A stretch of 64,000 bases of DNA from Stigmatella aurantiaca (GTDB lineage: Bacteria > Myxococcota > Myxococcia > Myxococcales > Myxococcaceae). Shown here piece by piece: positions 42,679 through 51,212 of the stretch (position 1 is the stretch's first letter; the number at the start of each line of letters is the position of its first letter). A program made the translations under genes and the position numbers. The notes below the pieces were generated by a model, which was not told the origin of the DNA, made no database searches, and worked only from the letters and a program-made list of their open reading frames with translations. Location: assembly GCF_900109545.1 (NCBI RefSeq), contig NZ_FOAP01000020.1, positions 62,001 to 126,000 on the forward strand. The letters are read 5' to 3'.

Positions 42679-43503
42679 CTACTTGCCACCGGTCATGGCG
42701 ATACCTTGCACGATGTACCGCTGGAACACGGCATAGATGATGAGCATCGGCGCACTGGCGAACACCGCCGAGGCCATCAGGAAGCCGAGCCCCTCCGACA
42801 TGGCGAAGTTACCCTGGAGCGAGCCGAGGCCGACGCTGAGCGTGTACATCTCCGGCTGGGCGGCCGTGACGACCGGCCAGAGAAAGTCGTTCCAGGCATA
42901 CAAGAAGGTGAAGATGCCGAGCGTCGTCAGGGCCGGGCGGGACAGCGGCAGCATCACCGACCAGAAGACCTTCAGCCGGCCCGCGTTGTCGAGCTCTGCC
43001 GCCTCCTCCAACTCGCGCGGCACCGCCTTGAAGAACTGGGTCATCAAGAACACGCCCATCGGCACGGCCAGACGGGGGGCAATCAGGGAGAAGTAGGTGC
43101 TGTGCAGGTTCCAACCGGCGAACATGGCGTGCAGCGGCACCAGGACGGCCTGCTCCGGAATCATCAGTCCGGCCATCACCAGCAGGAAGACGGCGCGGCG
43201 GCCGGGAAAGGCGATCCGGGCGAAGGCGTAGCCCGCGAGCGACGACAGCACCAGCGTCAGGGCCGTCATGCCCACGGCGACGAGCAGGCTGTTGAGCAGC
43301 CAGCGCGGCGTCAGCGACACCCGCATCAGGGCCGCGAAGTGCTCGAAGGTATGGGGCCACGGCAGGACACCGGAGGTGGACTGCACCAGCATGGCGTTGG
43401 GCTTGAGCGCCATGGCCAGCACCCACAGCATGGGCAGCATCCACACGCACGCGGCGGCGATCAGCAGGGCGAGGATGAGGTGGTCACCGAAGGTCCGCTT
43501 CAT
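42679..43503 (-). CDS. carbohydrate ABC permease, MalG type
   Basis: The 274-residue membrane protein has six helices and the EAA loop EEAAELDNAGRLKVFWSVMLPLSRPAL. It is the second permease of the importer and lies four bases after the first. Confidence 0.9.
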   Translation of the reverse strand: MKRTFGDHLILALLIAAACVWMLPMLWVLAMALKPNAMLVQSTSGVLPWPHTFEHFAALMRVSLTPRWLLNSLLVAVGMTALTLVLSSLAGYAFARIAFPGRRAVFLLVMAGLMIPEQAVLVPLHAMFAGWNLHSTYFSLIAPRLAVPMGVFLMTQFFKAVPRELEEAAELDNAGRLKVFWSVMLPLSRPALTTLGIFTFLYAWNDFLWPVVTAAQPEMYTLSVGLGSLQGNFAMSEGLGFLMASAVFASAPMLIIYAVFQRYIVQGIAMTGGK

Positions 43504-43507
43504 GGCC

Positions 43508-44419
43508 TCAGTTCTCCCGCCTGGACAGACGCAGCTGCAGCAGCGCCACGAAGAACATCAGGACGAACAGCACCAGTGACATGGAGGAGGCATAGCCCGA
43601 GCGCCAGTCGCGGAAGCCGGTCTCGTAGATGAGCTGCACCAGCGGCCGGGTGGAGTTGGACGGGCCGCCGCGCGTCATCAGCAGTGGCTGGCCGAACACC
43701 TGGAGGTGCATGACGGTCTCCAGCACCAGCACGAGCAGGATCGTGCGCTTCAGCGCGGGCAGGGTGATGCGCCACAGCACCGCCCAGCGCGAGGCATTGT
43801 CGAGCCTGGCGGCCTCGTAGACCTCGGGGGGAATCTGCTGCAGCCCGGCGAGAAACAGCGCCATCGGAAAGCCAGCGGTCCACCACAGGCTCGTCACCAC
43901 CAGCGCGGGCATGGCCCACTCCTGGTGGGTCAGGAAGGCAATCGGCTCCAGCCCCACGGCCCGCAGCCCGTTCGCCACCAGGCCCTGGTTGGGGTTGAGC
44001 ACCATCGTCCACACCAGCGTGACGACCGTGACCGAGAAGATGCTGGAGGCGAAGAAGATCGCTCGCAGCACGCCATGGATCCGCCCCGGCCGGTTGAGCG
44101 CCAGGGCCAGGACGAAGCCAAGCACCGTCGCCGCCGGGACCGTCATGGCGGCGAACTGCAGGGTGCGCTTCAGGGCCTCCCAGAAATAGGGATCATCCCA
44201 GAGCTCCTCGTAGTTCAGCCAGCCGATGTACTCCCGGTAGTCCCCGACGATCTCCCAGTCGTGAAGGCTCATCCACAGGCCGAGGCCAAAGGGATAGAGC
44301 AGGAAGAGGGCGTAGACGGCGAGGAACGGGGCCAGGAAGGCATAGCCCGCGAAGGCGTCGCGATAGCGCGTCCGCCAGCGGCGCGGGAGGGCAGGAGCGG
44401 GAGCACGGGTGCTGGCCAT
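43508..44419 (-). CDS. carbohydrate ABC permease, MalF type
   Basis: The 303-residue membrane protein has six helices and the EAA-loop EVYEAARLDNASRWAVLWRITLPALK. Met 44419 is chosen over the earlier 44473, which would overlap the ATPase gene. It pairs with the MalG-type permease. Confidence 0.9.
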   Translation of the reverse strand: MASTRAPAPALPRRWRTRYRDAFAGYAFLAPFLAVYALFLLYPFGLGLWMSLHDWEIVGDYREYIGWLNYEELWDDPYFWEALKRTLQFAAMTVPAATVLGFVLALALNRPGRIHGVLRAIFFASSIFSVTVVTLVWTMVLNPNQGLVANGLRAVGLEPIAFLTHQEWAMPALVVTSLWWTAGFPMALFLAGLQQIPPEVYEAARLDNASRWAVLWRITLPALKRTILLVLVLETVMHLQVFGQPLLMTRGGPSNSTRPLVQLIYETGFRDWRSGYASSMSLVLFVLMFFVALLQLRLSRREN

Positions 44420-44429
44420 GGTGTCCCCC

Positions 44430-45527
44430 TCAGGCGGCGGTGGCGGCGGATGGCGGCAAGGCCATTCCATCACCGCCGAACAGCCGGCCGCTGCCGGGCT
44501 CGATGGCCAAGGTCACGGTGTCGCCAATGCGGACCGCACTGTCCCCGGTGTCCGTGGCGATGAGCGTGGGGCCCTCCGCGCCGGCGACGTGCAGCAGCGT
44601 CTCGCGGCCCAGCCGCTCGATGGCCCTGACCTGGCCGCGCAGGATGCCCTCGCCCGTGGTCAACCGCAGGTGCTCGGGCCGGACGCCGAAGGTGACGGGG
44701 GCGCCTGGGGCCATCCCGGTGCCATTCGCAGCGGCCTCGGCGCGCCCGCCCGGCAGGGTGACCGCTACCTGGCCGGGGCTGACGGACATCACCTGGGCTT
44801 CGATCAGGTTCATCTTCGGGGTGCCCATGAACCCGGCGACGAAGGTGTTGGCGGGGTGCCGGTAGATCTCCATCGGCGTGCCGACCTGCTCGACTCGTCC
44901 GTCGCGAAGAACGACGATGCGGTCGGCCATGGTCATCGCCTCCACCTGGTCGTGGGTGACGTAGATCGAGGTGGCCTCGAGCCGCTGGTGGAGCTGCACC
45001 AGCTCAACGCGCATCTGCACCCGCAGCGCGGCATCCAGATTGGACAGTGGCTCGTCGAACAGAAAAACGTCCGGCCTGCGGACGATGGCGCGGCCAATGG
45101 CGACGCGCTGGCGCTGGCCACCGGACATGTCCGCGGGGCGGCGATGGAGCAGGTGCTCGATCTGCAGCGTCTTGGCGGCCGTGGCCACGCGGGCGGCGAT
45201 CTCGGCGCGGGGCGTGCCAATGTTGCGCAGGCCGAAGGCCATGTTCCCCGCGGCCGTCATGTGCGGGTAGAGGGCATAGTTCTGGAAGACCATGGCGACC
45301 CCTCGCTCGCCGGGCGGGGTTGCGTTGACCTGGCGCCCGCCGATGAAGAGCTCGCCGCCACTGATCTCCTCCAGCCCGGCAATCATGCGCAGGAGCGTGG
45401 ACTTGCCGCACCCCGAGGGGCCGACGAAGACGATGAATTCCCGGTGCTTCAGCTCGAGCGAGACGCCATGGACGACCTCTGACGAGCCGTAGCGCTTGCG
45501 CAAATCCCGGAGCAACACATCGGCCAT
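44430..45527 (-). CDS. sugar ABC importer ATPase (UgpC/MalK type)
   Basis: The 365-residue protein has Walker A GPSGCGKST, signature MSGGQRQRVA, Walker B FLFDEPLSNLD and the switch His in YVTHDQ, then the TOBE regulatory domain (about 250-360). It energises the two permeases. As first gene of the operon, it is preceded by a 289-bp region with two inverted repeats. Confidence 0.93.
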   Translation of the reverse strand: MADVLLRDLRKRYGSSEVVHGVSLELKHREFIVFVGPSGCGKSTLLRMIAGLEEISGGELFIGGRQVNATPPGERGVAMVFQNYALYPHMTAAGNMAFGLRNIGTPRAEIAARVATAAKTLQIEHLLHRRPADMSGGQRQRVAIGRAIVRRPDVFLFDEPLSNLDAALRVQMRVELVQLHQRLEATSIYVTHDQVEAMTMADRIVVLRDGRVEQVGTPMEIYRHPANTFVAGFMGTPKMNLIEAQVMSVSPGQVAVTLPGGRAEAAANGTGMAPGAPVTFGVRPEHLRLTTGEGILRGQVRAIERLGRETLLHVAGAEGPTLIATDTGDSAVRIGDTVTLAIEPGSGRLFGGDGMALPPSAATAA

Positions 45528-45610
45528 GGGTTACCCTCCAGCTCAGTCCGCGAAGGGCTGATAGACGCCAAGAGCGTGGAGCGCAAGGGTCTCGGGGAAT
45601 TCGTGGCCTG

Positions 45611-45630
45611 CGGGCCGCTGCGGCGGCCCG
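45611..45630. repeat. perfect 8-bp stem-loop ahead of the ABC operon
   Basis: CGGGCCGC and GCGGCCCG flank TGCG in the region before the ATPase gene. It could fold in the operon leader. Confidence 0.45.
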
Positions 45631-45679
45631 GCGTTGCCGCAGTACGTCATCAACGCGGGATATCGCTTCCGCGGAGAGG

Positions 45680-45708
45680 CCCAAGTCCCCAGATTCAGGC
45701 CACTTGGG
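45680..45708. promoter_or_regulatory. CCCAAGT-N15-ACTTGGG inverted repeat, possible operator
   Basis: Arms at 45680-45686 and 45702-45708 lie between the divergent ABC operon and DGPF gene. It may be a repressor site for either. No regulator gene lies next to it. Confidence 0.4.
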
Positions 45709-45734
45709 GAGGCCGGTAAAAAGAAAATAGGGCA

Positions 45735-45761
45735 TGTCGATCTCCCCCACCCTCGTTCGTC
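45735..45761 (+). promoter_or_regulatory. candidate ECF42-type promoter
   Basis: TGTCGA (45735-45740), a 17-base spacer and CGTC (45758-45761) match the reported ECF42 signature (TGTCGA at -35, CGA/TC at -10), about 55 bp before the YCII gene. It fits the sigma gene that follows. Confidence 0.6.
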
Positions 45762-45816
45762 GCGCCATGAGAGGCGAGGACGAGACCTCCGCCCCTCACA
45801 CGAAGGAGACACAACG

Positions 45817-46242
45817 ATGCGATTCATGATCCTGGTCAAGGCCGACAAGAACAGCGAGGCAGGCACGCTTCCGGACGAGAAGCTCATGACCGAGATGGGG
45901 AAGTACAACGAGGAGCTGATGAAGGCCGGCGTGCTGCTCGCGGGCGAGGGACTTCACCCGAGCTCCAAGGGCGCGCGCGTCAAGTTCTCGGGCACCCAGC
46001 GCACTGTGGTGGATGGACCCTTCGCCGAGACGAAGGAGCTGATTGCTGGCTTCTGGATCTTCCAGGTGAAGTCGAAGGAGGAGGCGATCGAGTGGGTCAA
46101 GCGCTGCCCCAACCCCATGCCGGGAGAGAGCGAGATCGAGATCCGTCAGATCTTCGAGGCGGAGGACTTTGGTCCCGAGTTCACGCCCGAGCTGCGGGAT
46201 GCGGAGGAGCGCCTGCGCGCGCAGCTGGAATCGAAGAAGTAG
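45817..46242 (+). CDS. YCII/DGPF-domain protein
   Basis: The 141-residue protein has VVDGPFAETKELIAGFWIFQV, the DGPF signature. DGPF genes are widely linked to ECF42 sigma factors, and one follows here. Their enzymology is not settled. AAGGAG is ideally placed before ATG 45817, and the sigma gene is 57 bases downstream. Confidence 0.9.
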   Translation: MRFMILVKADKNSEAGTLPDEKLMTEMGKYNEELMKAGVLLAGEGLHPSSKGARVKFSGTQRTVVDGPFAETKELIAGFWIFQVKSKEEAIEWVKRCPNPMPGESEIEIRQIFEAEDFGPEFTPELRDAEERLRAQLESKK

Positions 46243-46299
46243 CCGCGGCACGTCCCGGTCTTGCGCCGGAGGGGGGGAAGGTGGTTTTTACCGTCCTCT

Positions 46300-47577
46300 G
46301 TGACGGCCCCCCCGGTACATCGAGCGATCCAGGCGGTCTGGAGAATCGAGTCGGCCCGGTTGATCGCCGGTCTCGCGCGGCTCGTGCGCGATGTCGGCCT
46401 CGCCGAGGAGCTCGCGCAGGACGCGCTCGTCGCCGCGCTGGAGCGATGGCCCGGGTCGGGCATCCCGGAAAACCCGGGGGCCTGGCTCATGGCCACCGCC
46501 AAGCGCCGGGCCATCGATGAGCTGCGCCGGAACCAGCGGCTCGTGCGCAAGCACGAGGAGCTGGGTCACCAACTGGAGGCCCTGGCCCCGGGCACGCCGG
46601 ATCTCGACACCGCGCTCGACGATGAGGTCGGCGACGACCTGCTGCGCCTGATTCTCACGGCCTGTCATCCGGTCCTCTCGGCCGAGGCGCGCGTCGCGCT
46701 CACGCTCCGCCTGCTCGGGGGGTTGAGCACCGAGGAGATCGCTCGGGCGTTCCTCGTCCCGGAGCCGACGGTCGCTCAGCGCATCGTCCGGGCCAAGCGG
46801 ACCCTCGCCGAGGCGCACGTCCCCTTCGAGGTTCCCCGGGGAGCCGAGCTTGCCGAGCGGCTGTCGTCGGTGCTCCAGGTCATCTACCTCATCTTCAACG
46901 AAGGCTACTCGGCGGCCTCGGGGGATGACTGGATGCGGCCCGAGCTGTGTGAGGACGCTCTGCGTCTGGGCCGAATCCTGGCGGGACTCGTTCCGAGGGA
47001 GCCCGAGGTCCATGGTCTCGTCGCGCTCATGGAGCTTCAGGCCTCCCGCTCGCGAGCGAGGCTCGGTCCGTCCGGGGAGCCCATCCTGCTGCTCGAGCAG
47101 AACCGCGCGCGCTGGGATCGCCTCCTCATCCACCGGGGGTTCCGGGCACTCGAACAGGCCGAGGCTTTGGGTGGAGCGCGGGGACCGTACACGTTGCAGG
47201 CCGCGATCGCCGCTTGTCACGCCCGGGCGGTCACAGCGGCGGAGACGGACTGGGTCCGCATCGCGGCGCTCTACGCGGCGCTCGCCCAGGTAACGCCCTC
47301 TCCCATCGTGGAGCTGAACCGGGCGGTCGCGCTCTCGATGGCCTTCGGCCCCGCGGCAGGTCTGGAACTGGCCGACACGCTTCTCTCGGAGCCATCCCTC
47401 AAGGGGTATCACCTCTTGCCGAGCGTGCGAGGCGATCTGCTCGCGAAGCTCGGCCGCTTCGATGAGGCCCGTGCGCAGTTCGAGCATGCGGCGTCGCTCA
47501 CGCGGAATACCCGTGAGCGCGCGCTGCTCCTTGAGCGCGCTGCGGCGTGCGCGCGCGCATCGCCCTGGAATCGCTAG
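46300..47577 (+). CDS. ECF42-type sigma factor with C-terminal TPR-like extension
   Basis: The 425-residue protein has sigma2 (LVRDVGLAEELAQDALVAALERW, PGAWLMATAKRRAIDELRR), sigma4 (LTACHPVLSAEARVALTLRLLGGLSTEEIARAF), and a large C-terminal helical part (about 190-425) typical of the ECF42 group, which has such an extension in place of an anti-sigma factor. GTG 46300 is chosen; TTG 46261 is in frame. Its stop shares CTAG with the converging peroxidase gene. Confidence 0.85.
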   Translation: MTAPPVHRAIQAVWRIESARLIAGLARLVRDVGLAEELAQDALVAALERWPGSGIPENPGAWLMATAKRRAIDELRRNQRLVRKHEELGHQLEALAPGTPDLDTALDDEVGDDLLRLILTACHPVLSAEARVALTLRLLGGLSTEEIARAFLVPEPTVAQRIVRAKRTLAEAHVPFEVPRGAELAERLSSVLQVIYLIFNEGYSAASGDDWMRPELCEDALRLGRILAGLVPREPEVHGLVALMELQASRSRARLGPSGEPILLLEQNRARWDRLLIHRGFRALEQAEALGGARGPYTLQAAIAACHARAVTAAETDWVRIAALYAALAQVTPSPIVELNRAVALSMAFGPAAGLELADTLLSEPSLKGYHLLPSVRGDLLAKLGRFDEARAQFEHAASLTRNTRERALLLERAAACARASPWNR

Positions 47578-49088
47578 CTCTGTCGCGCCGCTGGCGGCGT
47601 CAGGTGCGCGAGGAACTCCAGGGCCTTGACCCCAGGCAGGAAGAAGTAGCCTCCACCCTTCATGGTGACGAAGCTCTGGAGGTTCATCACGCACCGCCGC
47701 AAGGGCTTGGCCGGAAGGGTCATCATGCCACGGGCGTGCCCTGATGCGACCGGATCCCGCTCGTTGTAAAGCCTGCCGGCCTTCTCATGGTTCATCCAGC
47801 TCTGCTGGATGAACTCGAACTGCCGGCCGATGTTGGCGTTGAGCGCCATGAAGATCAGCCCCCTCCCGGAAGGAGGCGCTCCACCCTCCTTGGGGGAGGG
47901 CCCATAGGCGATGCCCCGGCGGAGGATCCGGTGCCGGCGGCTCATCTTCAGGGAGAGGTCTGGGTTGGGCGCCAGGGCGTCACGGGGGTTGGTTCGCCGG
48001 ACGTGGGACGTCACCGGACATCCCAGCCCCCCTCCATCTTCCTGGGCATAGCGGAACGCGTTCGAGGGCGGGTTCGCCCCCAAATCGGGGGCTTCGTGCT
48101 GACCCGGCTTCAAAGGGGCTCCGTTGGGCCAGCGCCCCAGGAGCTTGGCCTTCAGCCACTCCTTCTTTTTCTCATCGTCCCTGCATCCGGTGGGGGCGAG
48201 CGCCTTGTTCTTCTCCAGGAAGGCCTGGAACCCTTCGACGTCCTGCTCGAGCTTGCGCAGCACGAGGTAGGTCCCGTTGAGCCCCAGATCCTTGCGGCCC
48301 GGGCTCTCCGCTGGCGTGAGCCGGGCCTGGGGATCCTGCGAGGCGGGGACGCTCGGGGAGAGGGGCTTCTCCTGGTATTCGTTCTCGTGGCCGAGGATGA
48401 ACTCACCCGCGGCGATGGGGCTGTCATAGTCGTCAGCGTCGCGGGGGGGCTTCATGGCGCCTCGAATCACGGGCTGCGAGAGCGAGTCCCGGAAGCCGAA
48501 GTGCTCCCGGAAGAAGATGTGTCCGTCCTTCTCTTCCCGGAGATGGGTGGCGTGCTGGGAGTAAAGCTCCCGGAATCCCTGGGCCGCCAGCCGTTGGCGC
48601 TGGCGTGACAGCACGGTCCGCAGAAGCTCCTCGCCGCGGGCATAGAGCAGCAGCAGCAGGTGGATGTCTTCCGGAGGCGGGCTGCCAGGCCGTTGGCCAC
48701 CGAAGTCCCAGTGCTCCGGAGCGTTCGGTCCTGTATCCCCGAGCACGTGCGCACGCCCGGCCATGCCTTGGCGGAACTCGTAGGGGAAGGTCTGCAGGGA
48801 TGGCTCGTCCAGCCCCAAGGCCTTCAGGCCATGCCAGGTGAAGGCGATGTTCAGGCATGCGTGCCGCCGCTCACGCTGCTCACGAGGGATCTCCTCCGCG
48901 GTCGTGAGCTCCCCTTTCAGGATCTCTTGAAGCCATGCCCGGGCTGGACCTGCTTGCTCGATTTTCAGCAGGAGAAAAGCGGCGTCCGTCATGTGCCGGT
49001 AGCCATGGACGAGAAGCCCCTGGACGTCGTCCAACCTCACTGGGGAGTGCGCTGGGGCGTGGGAGAGCCATCTTCCGGGGAATGACAT
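47574..49088 (-). CDS. Dyp-type heme peroxidase
   Basis: The 504-residue protein shows VRLDDVQGLLVHGY at the N-terminus, HFGFRDSLSQPVIRG (Asp201) and CPVTSHVRRTNPRD with proximal His362. These are marks of Dyp peroxidases. The canonical GxxDG is GFRDS here. No Tat signal is visible, so it should be cytoplasmic. Its start lies inside the preceding gene, which continues for 209 bp over it. Confidence 0.85.
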   Translation of the reverse strand: MSFPGRWLSHAPAHSPVRLDDVQGLLVHGYRHMTDAAFLLLKIEQAGPARAWLQEILKGELTTAEEIPREQRERRHACLNIAFTWHGLKALGLDEPSLQTFPYEFRQGMAGRAHVLGDTGPNAPEHWDFGGQRPGSPPPEDIHLLLLLYARGEELLRTVLSRQRQRLAAQGFRELYSQHATHLREEKDGHIFFREHFGFRDSLSQPVIRGAMKPPRDADDYDSPIAAGEFILGHENEYQEKPLSPSVPASQDPQARLTPAESPGRKDLGLNGTYLVLRKLEQDVEGFQAFLEKNKALAPTGCRDDEKKKEWLKAKLLGRWPNGAPLKPGQHEAPDLGANPPSNAFRYAQEDGGGLGCPVTSHVRRTNPRDALAPNPDLSLKMSRRHRILRRGIAYGPSPKEGGAPPSGRGLIFMALNANIGRQFEFIQQSWMNHEKAGRLYNERDPVASGHARGMMTLPAKPLRRCVMNLQSFVTMKGGGYFFLPGVKALEFLAHLTPPAARQS

Positions 49089-50544
49089 GGGCGGTGCTCC
49101 TGGAGAGGGTGGGCTTGAAGCGGAGGGGCGATAGGGCCTGGTTGAGGAGGAGAGAAGCGGCTTGCCTGGGGCTCAGGAACTTCTCCGGATACGGAAACCG
49201 GCCTTGCTCCAGGAACGTTTCCAGGGCCTGCCGCTCCGGGCCTGTCTCTGGAGACGCCAGGTTTTCCTGCGTGAGGGCCTGGCGCAGCGCGAGGAACTCG
49301 TGAAGATCCGTCAGCGCCAGTGGGGCCGGGGCTGCCTCTCCATGGAGGAAGGCGCTGTAGTGGGCCAGCGTGGGGCACTGCACGCTGCGGATCCACTCCT
49401 TGAAGGGTTCGACGAAGGGCAGGCCCGGGGGAAAGCCCGGCGAGCCGCCCCAGATGAGCTTCAGGAAGGCGCTCACATCCTCCTGATCGACGAATGAGTC
49501 GATGTACGCCTCCCAGCTCTCGTCATAGGTCACGACGAACAGCAGTTGCTGCTTCGTCCCGCGCCGGAAGTGGACCCACCGTGCGAAGTGAATGGCACGG
49601 ATGTCGTTTAATCCCACCAGGTTGCGCTTCAGCCGCCAGTTGACGAGCCTCATGATGAGCCGCTGCCGGAGCTTCCCCACGAGGTTAGGGGGGAGGTCCG
49701 TGACGAGGATCATCGAGTTCTGGATGGGCCCCTGCCGTGCCTCGCATGCCTCCCGCGAGGCATCCGGGGAGGTGACGGTGGCCACCGTCCTGGGGGGCTT
49801 CTGGAGCCAGTTCTTGAGCTGGATGAACAGGCGCAGGGGCGGGTCGATGAGAAGGAACGAGAGCGTCGCGAGGGCCGCCTCGAGGCGAGAGGACGTCAGG
49901 CTCTGCTCCCACCGAGGGGTGCTGACCGCCCGAAGGCCTGGGCTGAGGTGCTCCTTCAGCGCGTCATGCACCGAAGCCGCACCCATCCGCTCCAGGAAGG
50001 GGGCCCGGTGCCGGTCATTCAGGTAATGATCGGTCCGTGTCCGCACGTCCGCGAGCATCCGGATTCCGGGGACGGTGGCGGCGCGGTAGGCGAAGTCGAC
50101 ATGCCGCGTGTTGCAGGCCACCGCGTGGCGCTTCAAGTACGCTTGAACAGCTTCGGGCTCGTTCAGCCCACTCGCGGGATAACCCTCGCAATGCCCATAG
50201 AGGGCATCGAAGGTCTTGTCGCCCGTGCGCGCCGCATGGAGGCTGAGCCGGTCAACGAGCAGCGTGAGCGCGGCGCGCACCTGCTTCTGGCCGTGAAGCG
50301 TGTCTGGCAGACGGAGGTCCGCGGCGAAGATCAGGTAACAGTCATCCGGAGGAGCGGGCTGCTCACCGTCCCAGGGCAAGCCCGCGCTGATGCCCCAGTG
50401 CGCGAAGTAGAGCTCCTCAATGGCCTGAAAGGGATGAGGCTCGCGTGCCTGGAAGGTGCGGTCGAGCCTGCTCAGGAAGGCCGTCAGGCTCCCGATGGCC
50501 TCGGGATGGATCTTCGTGATGACGGTCAGTGTGCCGTGGCGCAT
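48880..50544 (-). CDS. unknown 554-residue protein paired with the peroxidase
   Basis: The protein has two similar soluble parts, with segments IHFARWVHF and LLFVVTYDESWEAYIDSFV, which look like ferredoxin-like repeats seen beside peroxidases. It is not a recognised family. Its last 70 residues overlap the peroxidase gene in another frame and are Arg/Pro/Ser-rich, unlike the rest; this tail may be non-essential. The start overlaps the response-regulator end by 19 bases. Confidence 0.7.
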   Translation of the reverse strand: MRHGTLTVITKIHPEAIGSLTAFLSRLDRTFQAREPHPFQAIEELYFAHWGISAGLPWDGEQPAPPDDCYLIFAADLRLPDTLHGQKQVRAALTLLVDRLSLHAARTGDKTFDALYGHCEGYPASGLNEPEAVQAYLKRHAVACNTRHVDFAYRAATVPGIRMLADVRTRTDHYLNDRHRAPFLERMGAASVHDALKEHLSPGLRAVSTPRWEQSLTSSRLEAALATLSFLLIDPPLRLFIQLKNWLQKPPRTVATVTSPDASREACEARQGPIQNSMILVTDLPPNLVGKLRQRLIMRLVNWRLKRNLVGLNDIRAIHFARWVHFRRGTKQQLLFVVTYDESWEAYIDSFVDQEDVSAFLKLIWGGSPGFPPGLPFVEPFKEWIRSVQCPTLAHYSAFLHGEAAPAPLALTDLHEFLALRQALTQENLASPETGPERQALETFLEQGRFPYPEKFLSPRQAASLLLNQALSPLRFKPTLSRSTAHVIPRKMALPRPSALPSEVGRRPGASRPWLPAHDGRRFSPAENRASRSSPGMASRDPERGAHDRGGDPS

Positions 50545-50978
50545 GCAGCTTCCCCCAGGCCGAAGAGCAATGTGGTGTGCGAGAGGCGCGAGGCCTGGCG
50601 GGACGCTTCCGGCGGCGCGGCCCGCTGCACGTGGGTGCTGGTGAGCACCCGGTTCACCAGGCTTCCGAACTCCTCCAGCGTGCAGCTCTTGGGGACGAAC
50701 TGGATGCCCGGCTCATGCGGGTTGCCCGAAGAGCTGTGGAGGATGATGGGGATGTCATGCAGGCGCGCATCCGCGTGGAGCTGGTGACACAGCTCCAGCC
50801 CGTCCATGCGCGGCATCATCCAGTCGGTGACCACCAGGTCGGGCGCCTTCTGCCGGGCGATGGACAGGGCCTCTTGTCCATCGTGAGCGGTGAGGACACG
50901 GTGGTTCATCTGCTCCAGCACCTCCATGAAGAGGTCGAGCAGATCTTGTTCGTCGTCTACGAGGAGAATCGTGCTCAT
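50526..50978 (-). CDS. CheY-like response regulator
   Basis: The 150-residue protein is one receiver domain, acidic pair D8/D9, acceptor Asp52 in LVVTDWMMP, Lys in FVPKS. The C-terminal 35 residues are a hydrophilic extension. No output domain is present. It is first in the operon with the unknown and peroxidase genes and is divergent from the Ser/Thr kinase gene, sharing a 234-bp promoter region. Confidence 0.9.
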   Translation of the reverse strand: MSTILLVDDEQDLLDLFMEVLEQMNHRVLTAHDGQEALSIARQKAPDLVVTDWMMPRMDGLELCHQLHADARLHDIPIILHSSSGNPHEPGIQFVPKSCTLEEFGSLVNRVLTSTHVQRAAPPEASRQASRLSHTTLLFGLGEAACATAH

Positions 50979-51212
50979 GGTGTCGCCCGTTTCCTTCTTA
51001 AGGTCTTTCCATACAGAAGGAGTGTGGTGTGCCCTGGTGTGATGTGTGCAGAGGCATGGGCCGGCGGGACGGCAAGCGCTTTCATCCGCCCGCCCAGGGC
51101 AAACCCACTCAGGGAGGGGTTGCTTGCCAGCTGTTGCGAGGGTGGACGGGCCTTAACCTTTCATCAGGCGCCACGCCGGATGGTCTGTCAGGACACGCCA
51201 GAGGGCGAAGTG

